DNA of 64,000 bases from Amorphoplanes digitatis (GTDB taxonomy: Bacteria; Actinomycetota; Actinomycetes; Mycobacteriales; Micromonosporaceae), in the NCBI RefSeq assembly GCF_014205335.1, contig NZ_JACHNH010000001.1, forward strand, positions 8,302,501 to 8,366,500, in the 5' to 3' direction. This document shows, piece after piece, positions 56,014 through 63,694 of the stretch. The notes under the pieces were generated by a model. The model had not been told where the DNA came from, ran no database searches, and was given only the letters and a program-made list of their open reading frames with translations. The translations under genes and the position numbers were made by a program. Every line of letters begins with the position of its first letter. Position 1 is the stretch's first letter.

Positions 56014-56910
56014 ATGCCCCCTACGGCGGTCGCCGATTCCGACACCGGCCTCGCGCTCAAGGAGCTGGCCCGCACGCACGGCCTGAGCGCCGCCGGCAAG
56101 CTGCCCAGCCTGCGCGACTACTCGCGGCAGCTCTGGTCATACCGGCACTTCATCGCGTCGTACGCGAACGCCAAGGTCAGCTCGTCGCTGGGCCGCACCA
56201 AACTCGGCGCCTTCTGGCAGGTGCTGACGCCGCTGATCAACGCGGCCGTGTACTACGTGATCTTCGGTGTGCTCCTGAACACCCAGCGGGGCGTCGACAA
56301 CTTCGTCGCGTACCTCTGCATCGGTGTCTTCGTCTTCGGTTTCACCCAGTCGGTGGTGCAGTCCGGCATCCAGTCGATCAGCTCCAACATGGGCCTGATC
56401 CGGGCACTGCACTTCCCGCGGGCCAGCCTGCCGCTCGCCATCACCATGGTCGAGATTCGCAACATGTTCGCCTCGATGGCGGTCCTCATGGTCATCGTGC
56501 TGGCCTTCGGCGAGCCGATCACCTGGGAGTGGCTGCTGATCATCCCGGCCTTCGTGCTTCAGTCGATCTTCAACGCGGGCCTGGCCATGGGTACGGCCCG
56601 GCTGGGCTCCAAGGTCGCCGACTTCAAGCAGCTGGTGCCGTTCATCATGCGGATCTGGCTGTACGGCTCGGCCGTGCTCTACCCGGTGACCCAGTTCTCC
56701 GATCACCTGAGCGGCTGGAAGCTGTACCTGGTCGAGGCCAACCCGCTGCTGATCTTCATCGAGCTGATGCGGCACGCGCTGATGGAGGACGTCACGCTGG
56801 CGGCCTCGGCCCCGGTGCTCTGGCTCCAGGCGATCGGCTGGACCGCGCTGGTCGGACTCGGCGGTTATGTCTACTTCTGGCGCGGAGAGAAGGGTTACGG
56901 CCGTGGCTGA
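56014..56910 (+). CDS. ABC-2 polysaccharide/teichoic-acid export permease (TagG/Wzm-like)
   Basis: About 298 residues from the ATG at 56014 (GGAG 11 bases upstream; an upstream GTG near 55948 is possible). After a cytoplasmic N-terminus (~60 residues, LPSLRDYSRQLWSYRHFIAS) come six membrane segments. TKLGAFWQVLTPLINAAVYY, VFGFTQSVVQSG, LIRALHFPRASLPLA and LVEANPLLIFIELMRHAL are classic ABC-2 glycan-exporter sequences. It would move a lipid-linked glycan across the membrane with the ATPase encoded by the overlapping next gene. Confidence 0.92.
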   Translation: MPPTAVADSDTGLALKELARTHGLSAAGKLPSLRDYSRQLWSYRHFIASYANAKVSSSLGRTKLGAFWQVLTPLINAAVYYVIFGVLLNTQRGVDNFVAYLCIGVFVFGFTQSVVQSGIQSISSNMGLIRALHFPRASLPLAITMVEIRNMFASMAVLMVIVLAFGEPITWEWLLIIPAFVLQSIFNAGLAMGTARLGSKVADFKQLVPFIMRIWLYGSAVLYPVTQFSDHLSGWKLYLVEANPLLIFIELMRHALMEDVTLAASAPVLWLQAIGWTALVGLGGYVYFWRGEKGYGRG

Positions 56911-57688
56911 CAACTCCAGCACCGACCGGCGCGAACCGACGGTCATCGTCGACGACGCACACGTGGTCTACCGGGTGCACCAGGCCGCCACGGCCGGCAC
57001 CGGCAGCCCGCTGGCGAGCTTCAAGCGGCTCGTCACCGGCACCAAGCCGGCCACGCTGCGCGAGGTGCACGCGATCAAGGGCGTCAGCTTCGTCGCGTAC
57101 AAGGGCGAGGCCGTCGGCCTGATCGGCACCAACGGCTCCGGCAAGTCAACCCTGCTGCGCGCGATCGCCGGGCTGCTCCCGGTCGAGCGGGGCGCGATCT
57201 ACGCGGCCGGCCAGCCGTCGCTGCTCGGCGTCAACGCGGCCCTGATGAACGACCTGCCGGGCGAGCGCAACGTCGTGCTCGGCTGCCTGGCGATGGGCAT
57301 GTCACCGGCCGACGTGAAGTCCCAGGTGAAGGACATCATCGAGTTCTCCGGGATCAACGAGCGCGGCGACTTCAGCTCGCTGCCGATGCGCACCTACTCC
57401 TCCGGCATGTCGGCGCGGCTGCGGTTCTCGATCGCGGCGGCGAAGAAGCACGACGTGCTGCTCATCGACGAGGCGCTGGCCACCGGTGACGCGAAGTTCC
57501 GCCGGCGCAGCGAGCAGCGGGTCCGCGACCTGCGGGCCGAGGCCGGCACGGTCTTCCTGGTCAGCCACAGCGAGCAGTCGATCCGGGACACCTGCGAGCG
57601 CAGCATCTGGCTCGAGTCGGGGCTGATCCGGGCGGACGGCCCGACCGAGGACGTGCTGAAGGAGTACGAGGCCTACGTCAAGCGGTAG
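56903..57688 (+). CDS. ABC polysaccharide/teichoic-acid export ATPase (TagH/Wzt-like)
   Basis: About 261 residues from a GTG at 56903 that overlaps the permease stop by 8 bp. Walker A GTNGSGKSTLL (near 75), YSSGMSARLRFSIA (signature), Walker B VLLIDEALATGD, and the switch His in VFLVSHSEQSI are all present. There is no C-terminal carbohydrate-binding extension as found in some Wzt proteins, so the substrate is probably of the teichoic-acid type. It may export products of glycan operons such as the one at 7-21 kb; that link is inference. Confidence 0.93.
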   Translation: MADNSSTDRREPTVIVDDAHVVYRVHQAATAGTGSPLASFKRLVTGTKPATLREVHAIKGVSFVAYKGEAVGLIGTNGSGKSTLLRAIAGLLPVERGAIYAAGQPSLLGVNAALMNDLPGERNVVLGCLAMGMSPADVKSQVKDIIEFSGINERGDFSSLPMRTYSSGMSARLRFSIAAAKKHDVLLIDEALATGDAKFRRRSEQRVRDLRAEAGTVFLVSHSEQSIRDTCERSIWLESGLIRADGPTEDVLKEYEAYVKR

Positions 57689-57705
57689 GCCCCGCACCCT
57701 GTCAG

Positions 57706-58794
57706 CTAGCGCATCGAGAGATGCACGTGGTTCGTGTGATCACTCGAGGGGTCGCCGTTACCCCTCGAGTACGCCTTCCAGCCGCTGCTGGGCAGCCAGA
57801 TCCGCTTGAACCAGATCACGTAGAGCACGCCCAGCGCGCTGGCGTTGTTGATGAAGTAGTTCGCCAGCCGGTTGCCGTACGTCCTGCTGCTGCCCGAGGC
57901 GACGCCTCCGAAGCCGTTCTTGTCGGCGGCGAAGTCGCAGGCCCGGCCCTTCGGATGCTCACCGCTGTTCTGCGTGCGGAAGCACGCGACGAAGTGGGTG
58001 AAGCCGTCCTTCTGCGCCTCCTTCATCGCGTGCAGGGTGCGCGCCGTGATGCAGCCGGACGTGGTCGGGTCGTTGACGCTGCATGACTGGTTCGGCAGCG
58101 ACCCGTCGGAGTTACGCGGCGCGGCCGCGGCCCGCAGGCTGCTGCCGCCGTCGCTGCTGCCACCGCTGCTGGAGTCGGCGCCGCTCGACGACTCCTCCTC
58201 GACGCCGTTCGCCGCGTTGGCCGCCTTGAGGGCGCCCTCCGCCTGTGCCTTGCGCTTGGCCATGATCTCGACCTGGCGCTGCTGATCGCGGATCTCGGCG
58301 TCGATCTCGGCCTTCGCCCGCTCCTGCCGGCTCCGGGAGTCCTTGAGATCACGCACCGCGCGGTCCTGCTTGACGGCGACCGTCTCGAGGATCTCCGCGC
58401 GGTCCAGCATGCTGCCGGTCGAGTCGGCGTTGAGCAGGGCGGTCATCGGCCCGAGGCGCCCGACGCGATACGACTGCTGGACTATGTCGTCCAGCGCCGC
58501 CTGCCGGGGGCCGAGCTCGGCGTCGATCTCCTTGAGCTTGGCGATCAACTGCTGCTGGCGCGTCTTGGAGCGGGCCAGGGCCTCCTTGGCCTCGACGAAG
58601 CCCTTGGACGCCGCCTCGAGCTGCTGCACCAGTGACTTGGAGCCACCCTCGCCGTCGTCGCCGGAGTCGCCGGGCGCGGCGAGCGGGCGGGGTGCGGCGG
58701 AGGCTGGGGACGGGGCGGTCAGCGCCAGCCCCGAGGTGGCGACGAGCGCGGCCAGGACGGCCGCTAATCGTCGGCGGGCAGGTTTGAGCCTCAA
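57706..58794 (-). CDS. Secreted coiled-coil cell-wall-hydrolase-like protein (riboswitch-controlled, paralogue A)
   Basis: 362 residues from a TTG at 58794 (GGAAGGAAAGCAC upstream). Signal peptide (LAAVLAALVATSGLALTAPS), then a long coiled coil (about 50-190) as in PcsB/RipC-like proteins, a Ser/Gly linker, and a C-terminal domain (about 230-362) with CSVNDPTTSGCITARTLHAM, GEHPKGRACDFAADKNG and SSDHTNHVHLSM. The last contains His/Asp motifs of a VanY/ARB_07466-type metallopeptidase-like fold. c-di-AMP riboswitches in actinobacteria regularly control cell-wall hydrolases, which supports the role. Confidence 0.85.
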   Translation of the reverse strand: MRLKPARRRLAAVLAALVATSGLALTAPSPASAAPRPLAAPGDSGDDGEGGSKSLVQQLEAASKGFVEAKEALARSKTRQQQLIAKLKEIDAELGPRQAALDDIVQQSYRVGRLGPMTALLNADSTGSMLDRAEILETVAVKQDRAVRDLKDSRSRQERAKAEIDAEIRDQQRQVEIMAKRKAQAEGALKAANAANGVEEESSSGADSSSGGSSDGGSSLRAAAAPRNSDGSLPNQSCSVNDPTTSGCITARTLHAMKEAQKDGFTHFVACFRTQNSGEHPKGRACDFAADKNGFGGVASGSSRTYGNRLANYFINNASALGVLYVIWFKRIWLPSSGWKAYSRGNGDPSSDHTNHVHLSMR

Positions 58795-58799
58795 GTGCT

Positions 58800-58939
58800 T
58801 TCCTTCCGTCGGCCGCCGACCGGGTTAGCTGACGGGTTCGGGACGGAAGCGATCCCTACAGGTCCGTGCCTGCGGCTCGGACCCGATTCACCCCATTACT
58901 CGGTTGGTTCCCCGGCTCGCCATGCGGCGATTAGGCGAC
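58800..58939 (-). promoter_or_regulatory. Cyclic di-AMP riboswitch (ydaO-yuaA type) before paralogue A
   Basis: Read on the minus strand it contains CGAGCCGGGGAACCAA, GGGGTGAAT, GTAGGGAT and TTCCGTCCCGAACCCGTCAG, then CTAACCCGGTCGGCGGC, the conserved blocks of actinobacterial ydaO-yuaA leaders. It shares these with the copy at 59238-59363 but has a longer variable stem. It ends five bases before the TTG start, so its 3' helix can reach the ribosome site. Confidence 0.9.
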
Positions 58940-58957
58940 GGTCTCCGCGGAGACCGT
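58938..58957. promoter_or_regulatory. Perfect 20-bp palindrome at the 5' edge of the riboswitch
   Basis: ACGGTCTCCGCGGAGACCGT is its own reverse complement over all 20 bases. It lies at the upstream end of the minus-strand riboswitch. It may be an operator near the promoter, or an RNA hairpin if transcribed. Confidence 0.5.
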
Positions 58958-59237
58958 GACGAACACTACCCATCGATGCTAGGAATCGACAGGTGTCGTA
59001 CTTAGGGCAACAATGCCGCCACTCGGCGTAATTTCGGCGCGATAAGAATGCAGTGACTCACACCGATGGCCCGCCCGGCGTTAACCACCTGGGCCATTCC
59101 ATCGAAATGTAACGGAAAGTCGTTGCGGGGTAACGCTTTTACGGCCGTCGTGGAGACTGGCAGACGGCCCGTTGTCGGGTAAGCTGGCCGCCGGTTACTG
59201 CCAAGGAAGGCACCGCCCCCAAGGTGCCGGCAGTCCA
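58958..59237. other. Divergent promoter region between the two riboswitches
   Basis: About 280 bp, AT-richer than average, holding the promoters of both riboswitch-led genes. I see no gene and no clear -35/-10 pair. The stretch GAAATGTAACGGAAAGTCGTTGCGG near 59103-59127 may belong to the rightward promoter. Confidence 0.4.
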
Positions 59238-59363
59238 CCGCCTAATCGCCGCGAGGCGAGCCGGGGAACCACACGTAGTAGTGGGGTGAATCCACTTAAC
59301 AGTGGTAGGGATTGCTTCCGTCCCGAACCCGTCAGCTAACCCGGTCGGCGGCCACGCGGAAGG
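59238..59363 (+). promoter_or_regulatory. Cyclic di-AMP riboswitch (ydaO-yuaA type) before paralogue B
   Basis: CGCCTAATCGCCGCGAGG, CGAGCCGGGGAACCAC, GTGGGGTGAATCCAC, GGTAGGGATTGCTTCCGTC, CCGAACCCGTCAGCTAACCC and GGTCGGCGGCCACGCGG are the conserved blocks in order. It ends next to GGAAGG, the ribosome site of the gene at 59371. Binding of c-di-AMP usually turns such genes off. Confidence 0.92.
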
Positions 59364-59370
59364 ATTCTGA

Positions 59371-60390
59371 ATGACGGCAAGACCCCGCCGGTGGCTGGTC
59401 CTCGCCCTGGCACCGCTCGTCGCGGTCACGATGCTGCTCGTGCCCGCCGGCCCGGCAAACGCCGACCCGGACGACAAGAAGACGTCGACCGCCGACGACG
59501 GCGAAGACGACCCGCTCCTCAACGAAGTGCTCGACTCCACCGGACGACGCTTCGTCGCGGCGAAGTCGGCGGTCGCGAAGTCGACGAAGACGCAGCTCGG
59601 CCTGGCCCTCAAGGTCAAGGACGCCGAGGCCCGCCGGGACGCCATGCTTCCCGAGGTCGGCGCCGTCGCGGCACAGCAGTACCGCACCGGCGGCATCTCC
59701 ACCATGGGCTTCCTGCTGAACACGGACGGCCCGGAAGGCTTCCTCAAGAAGGCGGTCTCCCTCGAGGAGATCAGCGCCCTCAACGACGGCAAGCTGCACG
59801 CGCTGTACCAGGCGATCGACGACGTCAACACCGCCAAGGCCCGCCTCGACCAGGAGGTCAAGGCACAGCAGCAGAACCTCGCCGCGATGAAGAAGCAGAA
59901 GCAGTCGGCGGAGAAGGCCCTGGCGAAGGTCGGCGGCAACATCGTGACCGGCGGTTTCGTGCTCGTCAATTCGCCGGTGGCCGCCGCGGCTCCGCGTAAC
60001 TCCGACGGCGAGTTCAGTCCCGAGTCGTGCAGCGTTAACGACCCCACGACCAGCGGCTGCATCACCCCGCGGACCTTCCACATGTACAAGGAAGTGAAGA
60101 AGGCGAACTTCAAGCGGTTCGTCGGCTGCCACCGCAACGGGGGCCCGTTCGAGCATCCGAAGGGCCGGGCCTGCGACTGGTCGCTGCAGAAGAGCGGCTT
60201 CTCGCCCTGGCACAACCAGGACACCCGGGAGTACGGCAACAACCTGATGGCGTTCCTGGTGCGCAACGCCGACAGGCTGGGCATTCTCTACGTCATCTGG
60301 AACAAGCAGATCTGGTTCCCGGCGACTGGCTGGAAGTCATACTCCGGACCGAGCGACCACACGGACCACGTGCACGTGTCGATGCTCTGA
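59371..60390 (+). CDS. Secreted coiled-coil cell-wall-hydrolase-like protein (riboswitch-controlled, paralogue B)
   Basis: 339 residues. Signal peptide (LVLALAPLVAVTMLLVPAGP), acidic linker, coiled coil (about 45-190, KLHALYQAIDDVNTAKARLD, KAQQQNLAAMKKQKQS), and the same C-terminal domain as paralogue A: CSVNDPTTSGCITPRTFHMY, FEHPKGRACDWSLQ and SDHTDHVHVSML. The two genes are divergent, each with its own c-di-AMP riboswitch. It is probably a peptidoglycan-acting enzyme or its activator, linking wall remodelling to turgor or growth signals. Confidence 0.85.
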   Translation: MTARPRRWLVLALAPLVAVTMLLVPAGPANADPDDKKTSTADDGEDDPLLNEVLDSTGRRFVAAKSAVAKSTKTQLGLALKVKDAEARRDAMLPEVGAVAAQQYRTGGISTMGFLLNTDGPEGFLKKAVSLEEISALNDGKLHALYQAIDDVNTAKARLDQEVKAQQQNLAAMKKQKQSAEKALAKVGGNIVTGGFVLVNSPVAAAAPRNSDGEFSPESCSVNDPTTSGCITPRTFHMYKEVKKANFKRFVGCHRNGGPFEHPKGRACDWSLQKSGFSPWHNQDTREYGNNLMAFLVRNADRLGILYVIWNKQIWFPATGWKSYSGPSDHTDHVHVSML

Positions 60391-60402
60391 TCCCCGCGCC
60401 AA

Positions 60403-60438
60403 AAGAAAGCCCCCGTCCTGGCGGACGGGGGCTTTCTT
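60403..60438. terminator. Strong bidirectional hairpin terminator
   Basis: AAGAAAGCCCCCGTC (60403-60417) pairs with GACGGGGGCTTTCTT (60424-60438) around a 6-base loop. It lies between the convergent genes at 60390 and 60457. Confidence 0.9.
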
Positions 60439-60456
60439 GTCTGCCGAGGTCGGCGG

Positions 60457-62823
60457 TCAGCTGCCGGTGGCCCGCCGGACCGGGGCACGACCGAACGGCT
60501 GGTTCGGCTGCGGTCCGGTCGGCGGCGCCGGCGGGATGGCCAGCACGACCGGCTTCACCTGGGTGATCGTGACCTCCTTGCCGTGGTGCAGGAGGTCCAG
60601 CCGGGCCGAGCCGCCGCCGTTGCGCAGCGAGTAGGTGACCTCGTCGGCCGTCACCTCCACCCGCAGCCGCAGACCGCGCCAGAGCAGCGAGAACTCCAGC
60701 GCGTTGATCCGGCTCGGCAGGCGCGGCGCGAACGACAGCTGCCCGCCCGAGTCCCGCATGCCGCCCAGTCCCGCCACCAGTGCGATCCAGGAGCCGGCGA
60801 GCGACGCCACGTGCACGCCGTCGCGGGCGTTCTGGTGCAGGTCGTGCAGGTCCATCAGGGCGGCCTCGCCCAGGTAGTCATGGGCCAGCTCGAGGTGACC
60901 GACCTCCGCGGCCATGACGGCCTGGATACACGCCGACAGCGACGAGTCCCGCACGGTACGCGAGTCGTAGTACGCGAAGTTGCGGGCCTTCTCCTCCGGC
61001 GTGAAGGCGTCGCCGCGCACGTACATCGCCATGACCAGGTCGGCCTGCTTGACCACCTGCTTGCGGTACAGGTCGAAGTACGGGTAGTTCAGCAGCAGCG
61101 GGTACGCCTCCGGCGGGGTGTTCTCGAAGTCCCACTCCTGAAGCCGGGTGAAGCCCTCCGACTGCTGATGCACCCCGAGCTCCCGGTCGTACGGGATGTG
61201 CACGGACGCCGCCGCGTCCCGCCACGACGCCGACTCCTCGCCGTCCACGCCCAGCCTGCGGGCGAGGTCGGGATGCCGCTTCACCGCGTCCGCCGCGGCG
61301 AACAGGTTCTGCTGCGCCATCAGGTTGGTGTAGATGTTGTCGTTGACCACGGCCGTGTACTCGTCCGGGCCGGTGACGCCGTCGATGTGGAAGCGGCCGT
61401 GCCGGTCGTGGTGGCCCAGCGAACGCCACAGCCGGGCGGTCTCGACCAGCAGCTCGAGGCCGACCTCGCGCTCGAAGTCGAAGTCACCGGTCGCCGAGAC
61501 GTAGCGGCGCACGGCGTCGGCGATGTCGGCGCCGATGTGGAAGCCGGCCGTGCCGGCCGGCCAGTAGGCCGAGCACTCCTGCCCGCGGATGGTGCGCCAC
61601 GGGAAGGCCGCGCCTTGCAGGCCGAGGGTCTGCGCGCGCTCCCGGGCCAGATCCAGCGTCGAGTGCCGCCAGCGCAGCACGTCCGCGGCCGCGGACGGCT
61701 GGGTGTAGGTCAGGGCCGGCAGCACGAACGTCTCGGCGTCCCAGAACGTGTGGCCGTCGTAGCCCGGGCCGGTGAGGCCCTTGGAGCCGATCGGCCGCTG
61801 CTCGGCGCGGGCGCCGGATTGCAGCATGTGGAAGAGGCCGAAGCGCACCGCCTGCTGCACCTCCGGGTCACCCTCGACCTTGACGTCGGAGTGGTCCCAG
61901 AACGCGTCGAGGTAGTCGCGCTGCGCCTCGACCAGGCCCTCCCAGCCGTCCAGCCGGGCGCTGGCCAGCGCGGCGCCGACCTGGTCGCGCACCGCGGGCA
62001 GCGAACGGTTGCTGGACCAGCCGTACGCGGCCAGCTTGACGACGCGCAGCTTCTGCCCCGGCTCGAGCTTGCAGGCCACCGTGGTACGCAGCCAGTCCGG
62101 GTGCCCCTCGGTGGTGACGGCGTGCTTGCCCGGCGCCTCGACGAGGTGCTCCATCGCCGCGGCCATCCGCAGGTCGCTGGCCTTGGTCCGGTGCACGAGC
62201 AGGCCGCCGGTGCGCTGCTCCAGCAGCTCCTCGGCCTGGAGCGGGTGGTCCAGCACCGCGGCGACGCGGGGGTCCTTGCTGGTCGGCGGGAGCTGCTCGT
62301 TCGCCACCAGCTCGGACTGGAGGATCAGCCGGGCGGGTGAGTCGACCGCCTCGACCTCGTAGAGGAACGCGACGACCGCCCGCTGGGTGAACGACACCAG
62401 CCGGACCGTGCGCACCCGGATCGCCTGGCCGGACGGGGAGATCCACTCCACTATCCGCTCGAGCGTGCCCGCGCGCAGGTCCAGGGTGCGCTCGTGGGAG
62501 CGCAGCTCGCCGTACCGCACGTCGAAGGGCTCGTCGTCGACGAGGAGCCGCATGAGCTTGGCGTTGGTGACGTTGACCATCGTCTGGCCCGACTCGGGGA
62601 ACCCGTAGCCCGCCTCGGCGTACGGCAGCGGCCGCAGCTCGTAGAACGAGTTCAGATAGGTGCCGGGCAGGCCGTGCGGCTCGCCCTCGTCCAGGTTCCC
62701 GCGGATGCCGATGTGGCCGTTGGACAGGGCGAATACGGACTCGGACTGAGCCATCAGGTCCAGGTCCAGCCGGGTCTCCCGGATATGCCAGGGATCGACG
62801 GGGTAGGCCCGTTCACGGATCAC
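60457..62823 (-). CDS. GH65-family disaccharide phosphorylase/hydrolase
   Basis: 788 residues from a GTG. GH65 structure is complete: N-terminal beta-sandwich (SVFALSNGHIGIRGNLDEGE), linker, (alpha/alpha)6 barrel with GHTFWDAETFVLPAL, AFPWRTIRGQECSAYWPAGT, the catalytic Glu in IDGVTGPDEYTAVVNDNIYT, and QVVKQADLVMAMY (phosphate region), then a small C-terminal domain. GH65 members phosphorolyse maltose, trehalose, kojibiose or nigerose to beta-glucose-1-phosphate and glucose. The beta-phosphoglucomutase-like gene 43 bp upstream, on the same strand, uses that product. The disaccharide is not decided by sequence alone. Confidence 0.92.
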   Translation of the reverse strand: MIRERAYPVDPWHIRETRLDLDLMAQSESVFALSNGHIGIRGNLDEGEPHGLPGTYLNSFYELRPLPYAEAGYGFPESGQTMVNVTNAKLMRLLVDDEPFDVRYGELRSHERTLDLRAGTLERIVEWISPSGQAIRVRTVRLVSFTQRAVVAFLYEVEAVDSPARLILQSELVANEQLPPTSKDPRVAAVLDHPLQAEELLEQRTGGLLVHRTKASDLRMAAAMEHLVEAPGKHAVTTEGHPDWLRTTVACKLEPGQKLRVVKLAAYGWSSNRSLPAVRDQVGAALASARLDGWEGLVEAQRDYLDAFWDHSDVKVEGDPEVQQAVRFGLFHMLQSGARAEQRPIGSKGLTGPGYDGHTFWDAETFVLPALTYTQPSAAADVLRWRHSTLDLARERAQTLGLQGAAFPWRTIRGQECSAYWPAGTAGFHIGADIADAVRRYVSATGDFDFEREVGLELLVETARLWRSLGHHDRHGRFHIDGVTGPDEYTAVVNDNIYTNLMAQQNLFAAADAVKRHPDLARRLGVDGEESASWRDAAASVHIPYDRELGVHQQSEGFTRLQEWDFENTPPEAYPLLLNYPYFDLYRKQVVKQADLVMAMYVRGDAFTPEEKARNFAYYDSRTVRDSSLSACIQAVMAAEVGHLELAHDYLGEAALMDLHDLHQNARDGVHVASLAGSWIALVAGLGGMRDSGGQLSFAPRLPSRINALEFSLLWRGLRLRVEVTADEVTYSLRNGGGSARLDLLHHGKEVTITQVKPVVLAIPPAPPTGPQPNQPFGRAPVRRATGS

Positions 62824-62866
62824 GGTGGTGCCTCTCGCACTGAAAAGGAAAGAAAGTCTGTGGGGT

Positions 62867-63637
62867 TTACTTCAGGAGTTCGGCGAGGTCCTGCACGACG
62901 ATGTCGGCGCCGTGTGCGCGCAACGCGTCGGCCTGGCCGACCCGGTCGACGCCGATCACGATGCCGAATCCGCCGGCCTTGCCCGCGGCCACGCCGGCCA
63001 GGGCATCCTCGAACACGGCGCAGTTTGCGGGATCCACGCCGAGCAGTTTGGCGCCGTACAGGAAGGTGTCCGGGGCCGGCTTGCCCGGCAGCTGCTCCGC
63101 GCGGGCCGTCACGCCGTCAACGCGCACCTCGAGCAGGTCCGCGATGCCGGCCGCGTTCAGCACGTCCGCGCAGTTGGCACTGGCCGAGACGACGGCGCGG
63201 CGCAGGCCCGCGTCCCGGACGGCGTGCAGGTAGTCGACCGATCCGGCGTACACCTGTACCGCGCCTTCCGCGATCTTCTGGAGGACGAGTTCATTCTTGC
63301 GGTTGCCGATGCCGTTGACGGTCTCCTCGTCGGGACCGTCGTCGGGCGTGCCTTCGGGCAGGGTTATGCCCCGCGAGGCGAGGAAGGTGCGAACCCCGTC
63401 GGCGCGCGGCCGGCCGTCGACGTACTTGTGGTAGTCGGCGCCGGAGTCGAACGGCACGAACGGCTGTTCATGCCGCGCTGACCACGCCTCGAGAAACGCG
63501 TCGAAGGTCTGCTTCCATGCCGCGTTATGTACCAGGGCGGTCTGTGTGAGCACACCGTCGAGGTCGAAAAGGCAGGCCGTCACTTGGGGAGGTAGTCCGA
63601 GCACTGGACCAATGTAGTCGCCCAGCGTTGCCAACAC
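62867..63637 (-). CDS. Beta-phosphoglucomutase-like HAD hydrolase
   Basis: 256 residues from a GTG at 63637, with a second possible GTG at 63604; neither has an ideal ribosome site. HAD motifs: FDLDGVLTQTALVHNAAW (motif I, nucleophile Asp), VVSASANCADVL (motif II), PGKPAPDTFLYGAKLL (motif III Lys) and VFEDALAGVAAGKAGG (motif IV). The cap domain is long (about 40-130), as in beta-PGMs fused or linked to GH65 enzymes. It would convert beta-glucose-1-phosphate to glucose-6-phosphate. Confidence 0.9.
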   Translation of the reverse strand: MLATLGDYIGPVLGLPPQVTACLFDLDGVLTQTALVHNAAWKQTFDAFLEAWSARHEQPFVPFDSGADYHKYVDGRPRADGVRTFLASRGITLPEGTPDDGPDEETVNGIGNRKNELVLQKIAEGAVQVYAGSVDYLHAVRDAGLRRAVVSASANCADVLNAAGIADLLEVRVDGVTARAEQLPGKPAPDTFLYGAKLLGVDPANCAVFEDALAGVAAGKAGGFGIVIGVDRVGQADALRAHGADIVVQDLAELLK

Positions 63638-63694
63638 CGCTCCATGCGCAGGACGATATTTCCACGGCGTTTCATGCCGTGTTCAATCGTTGTC

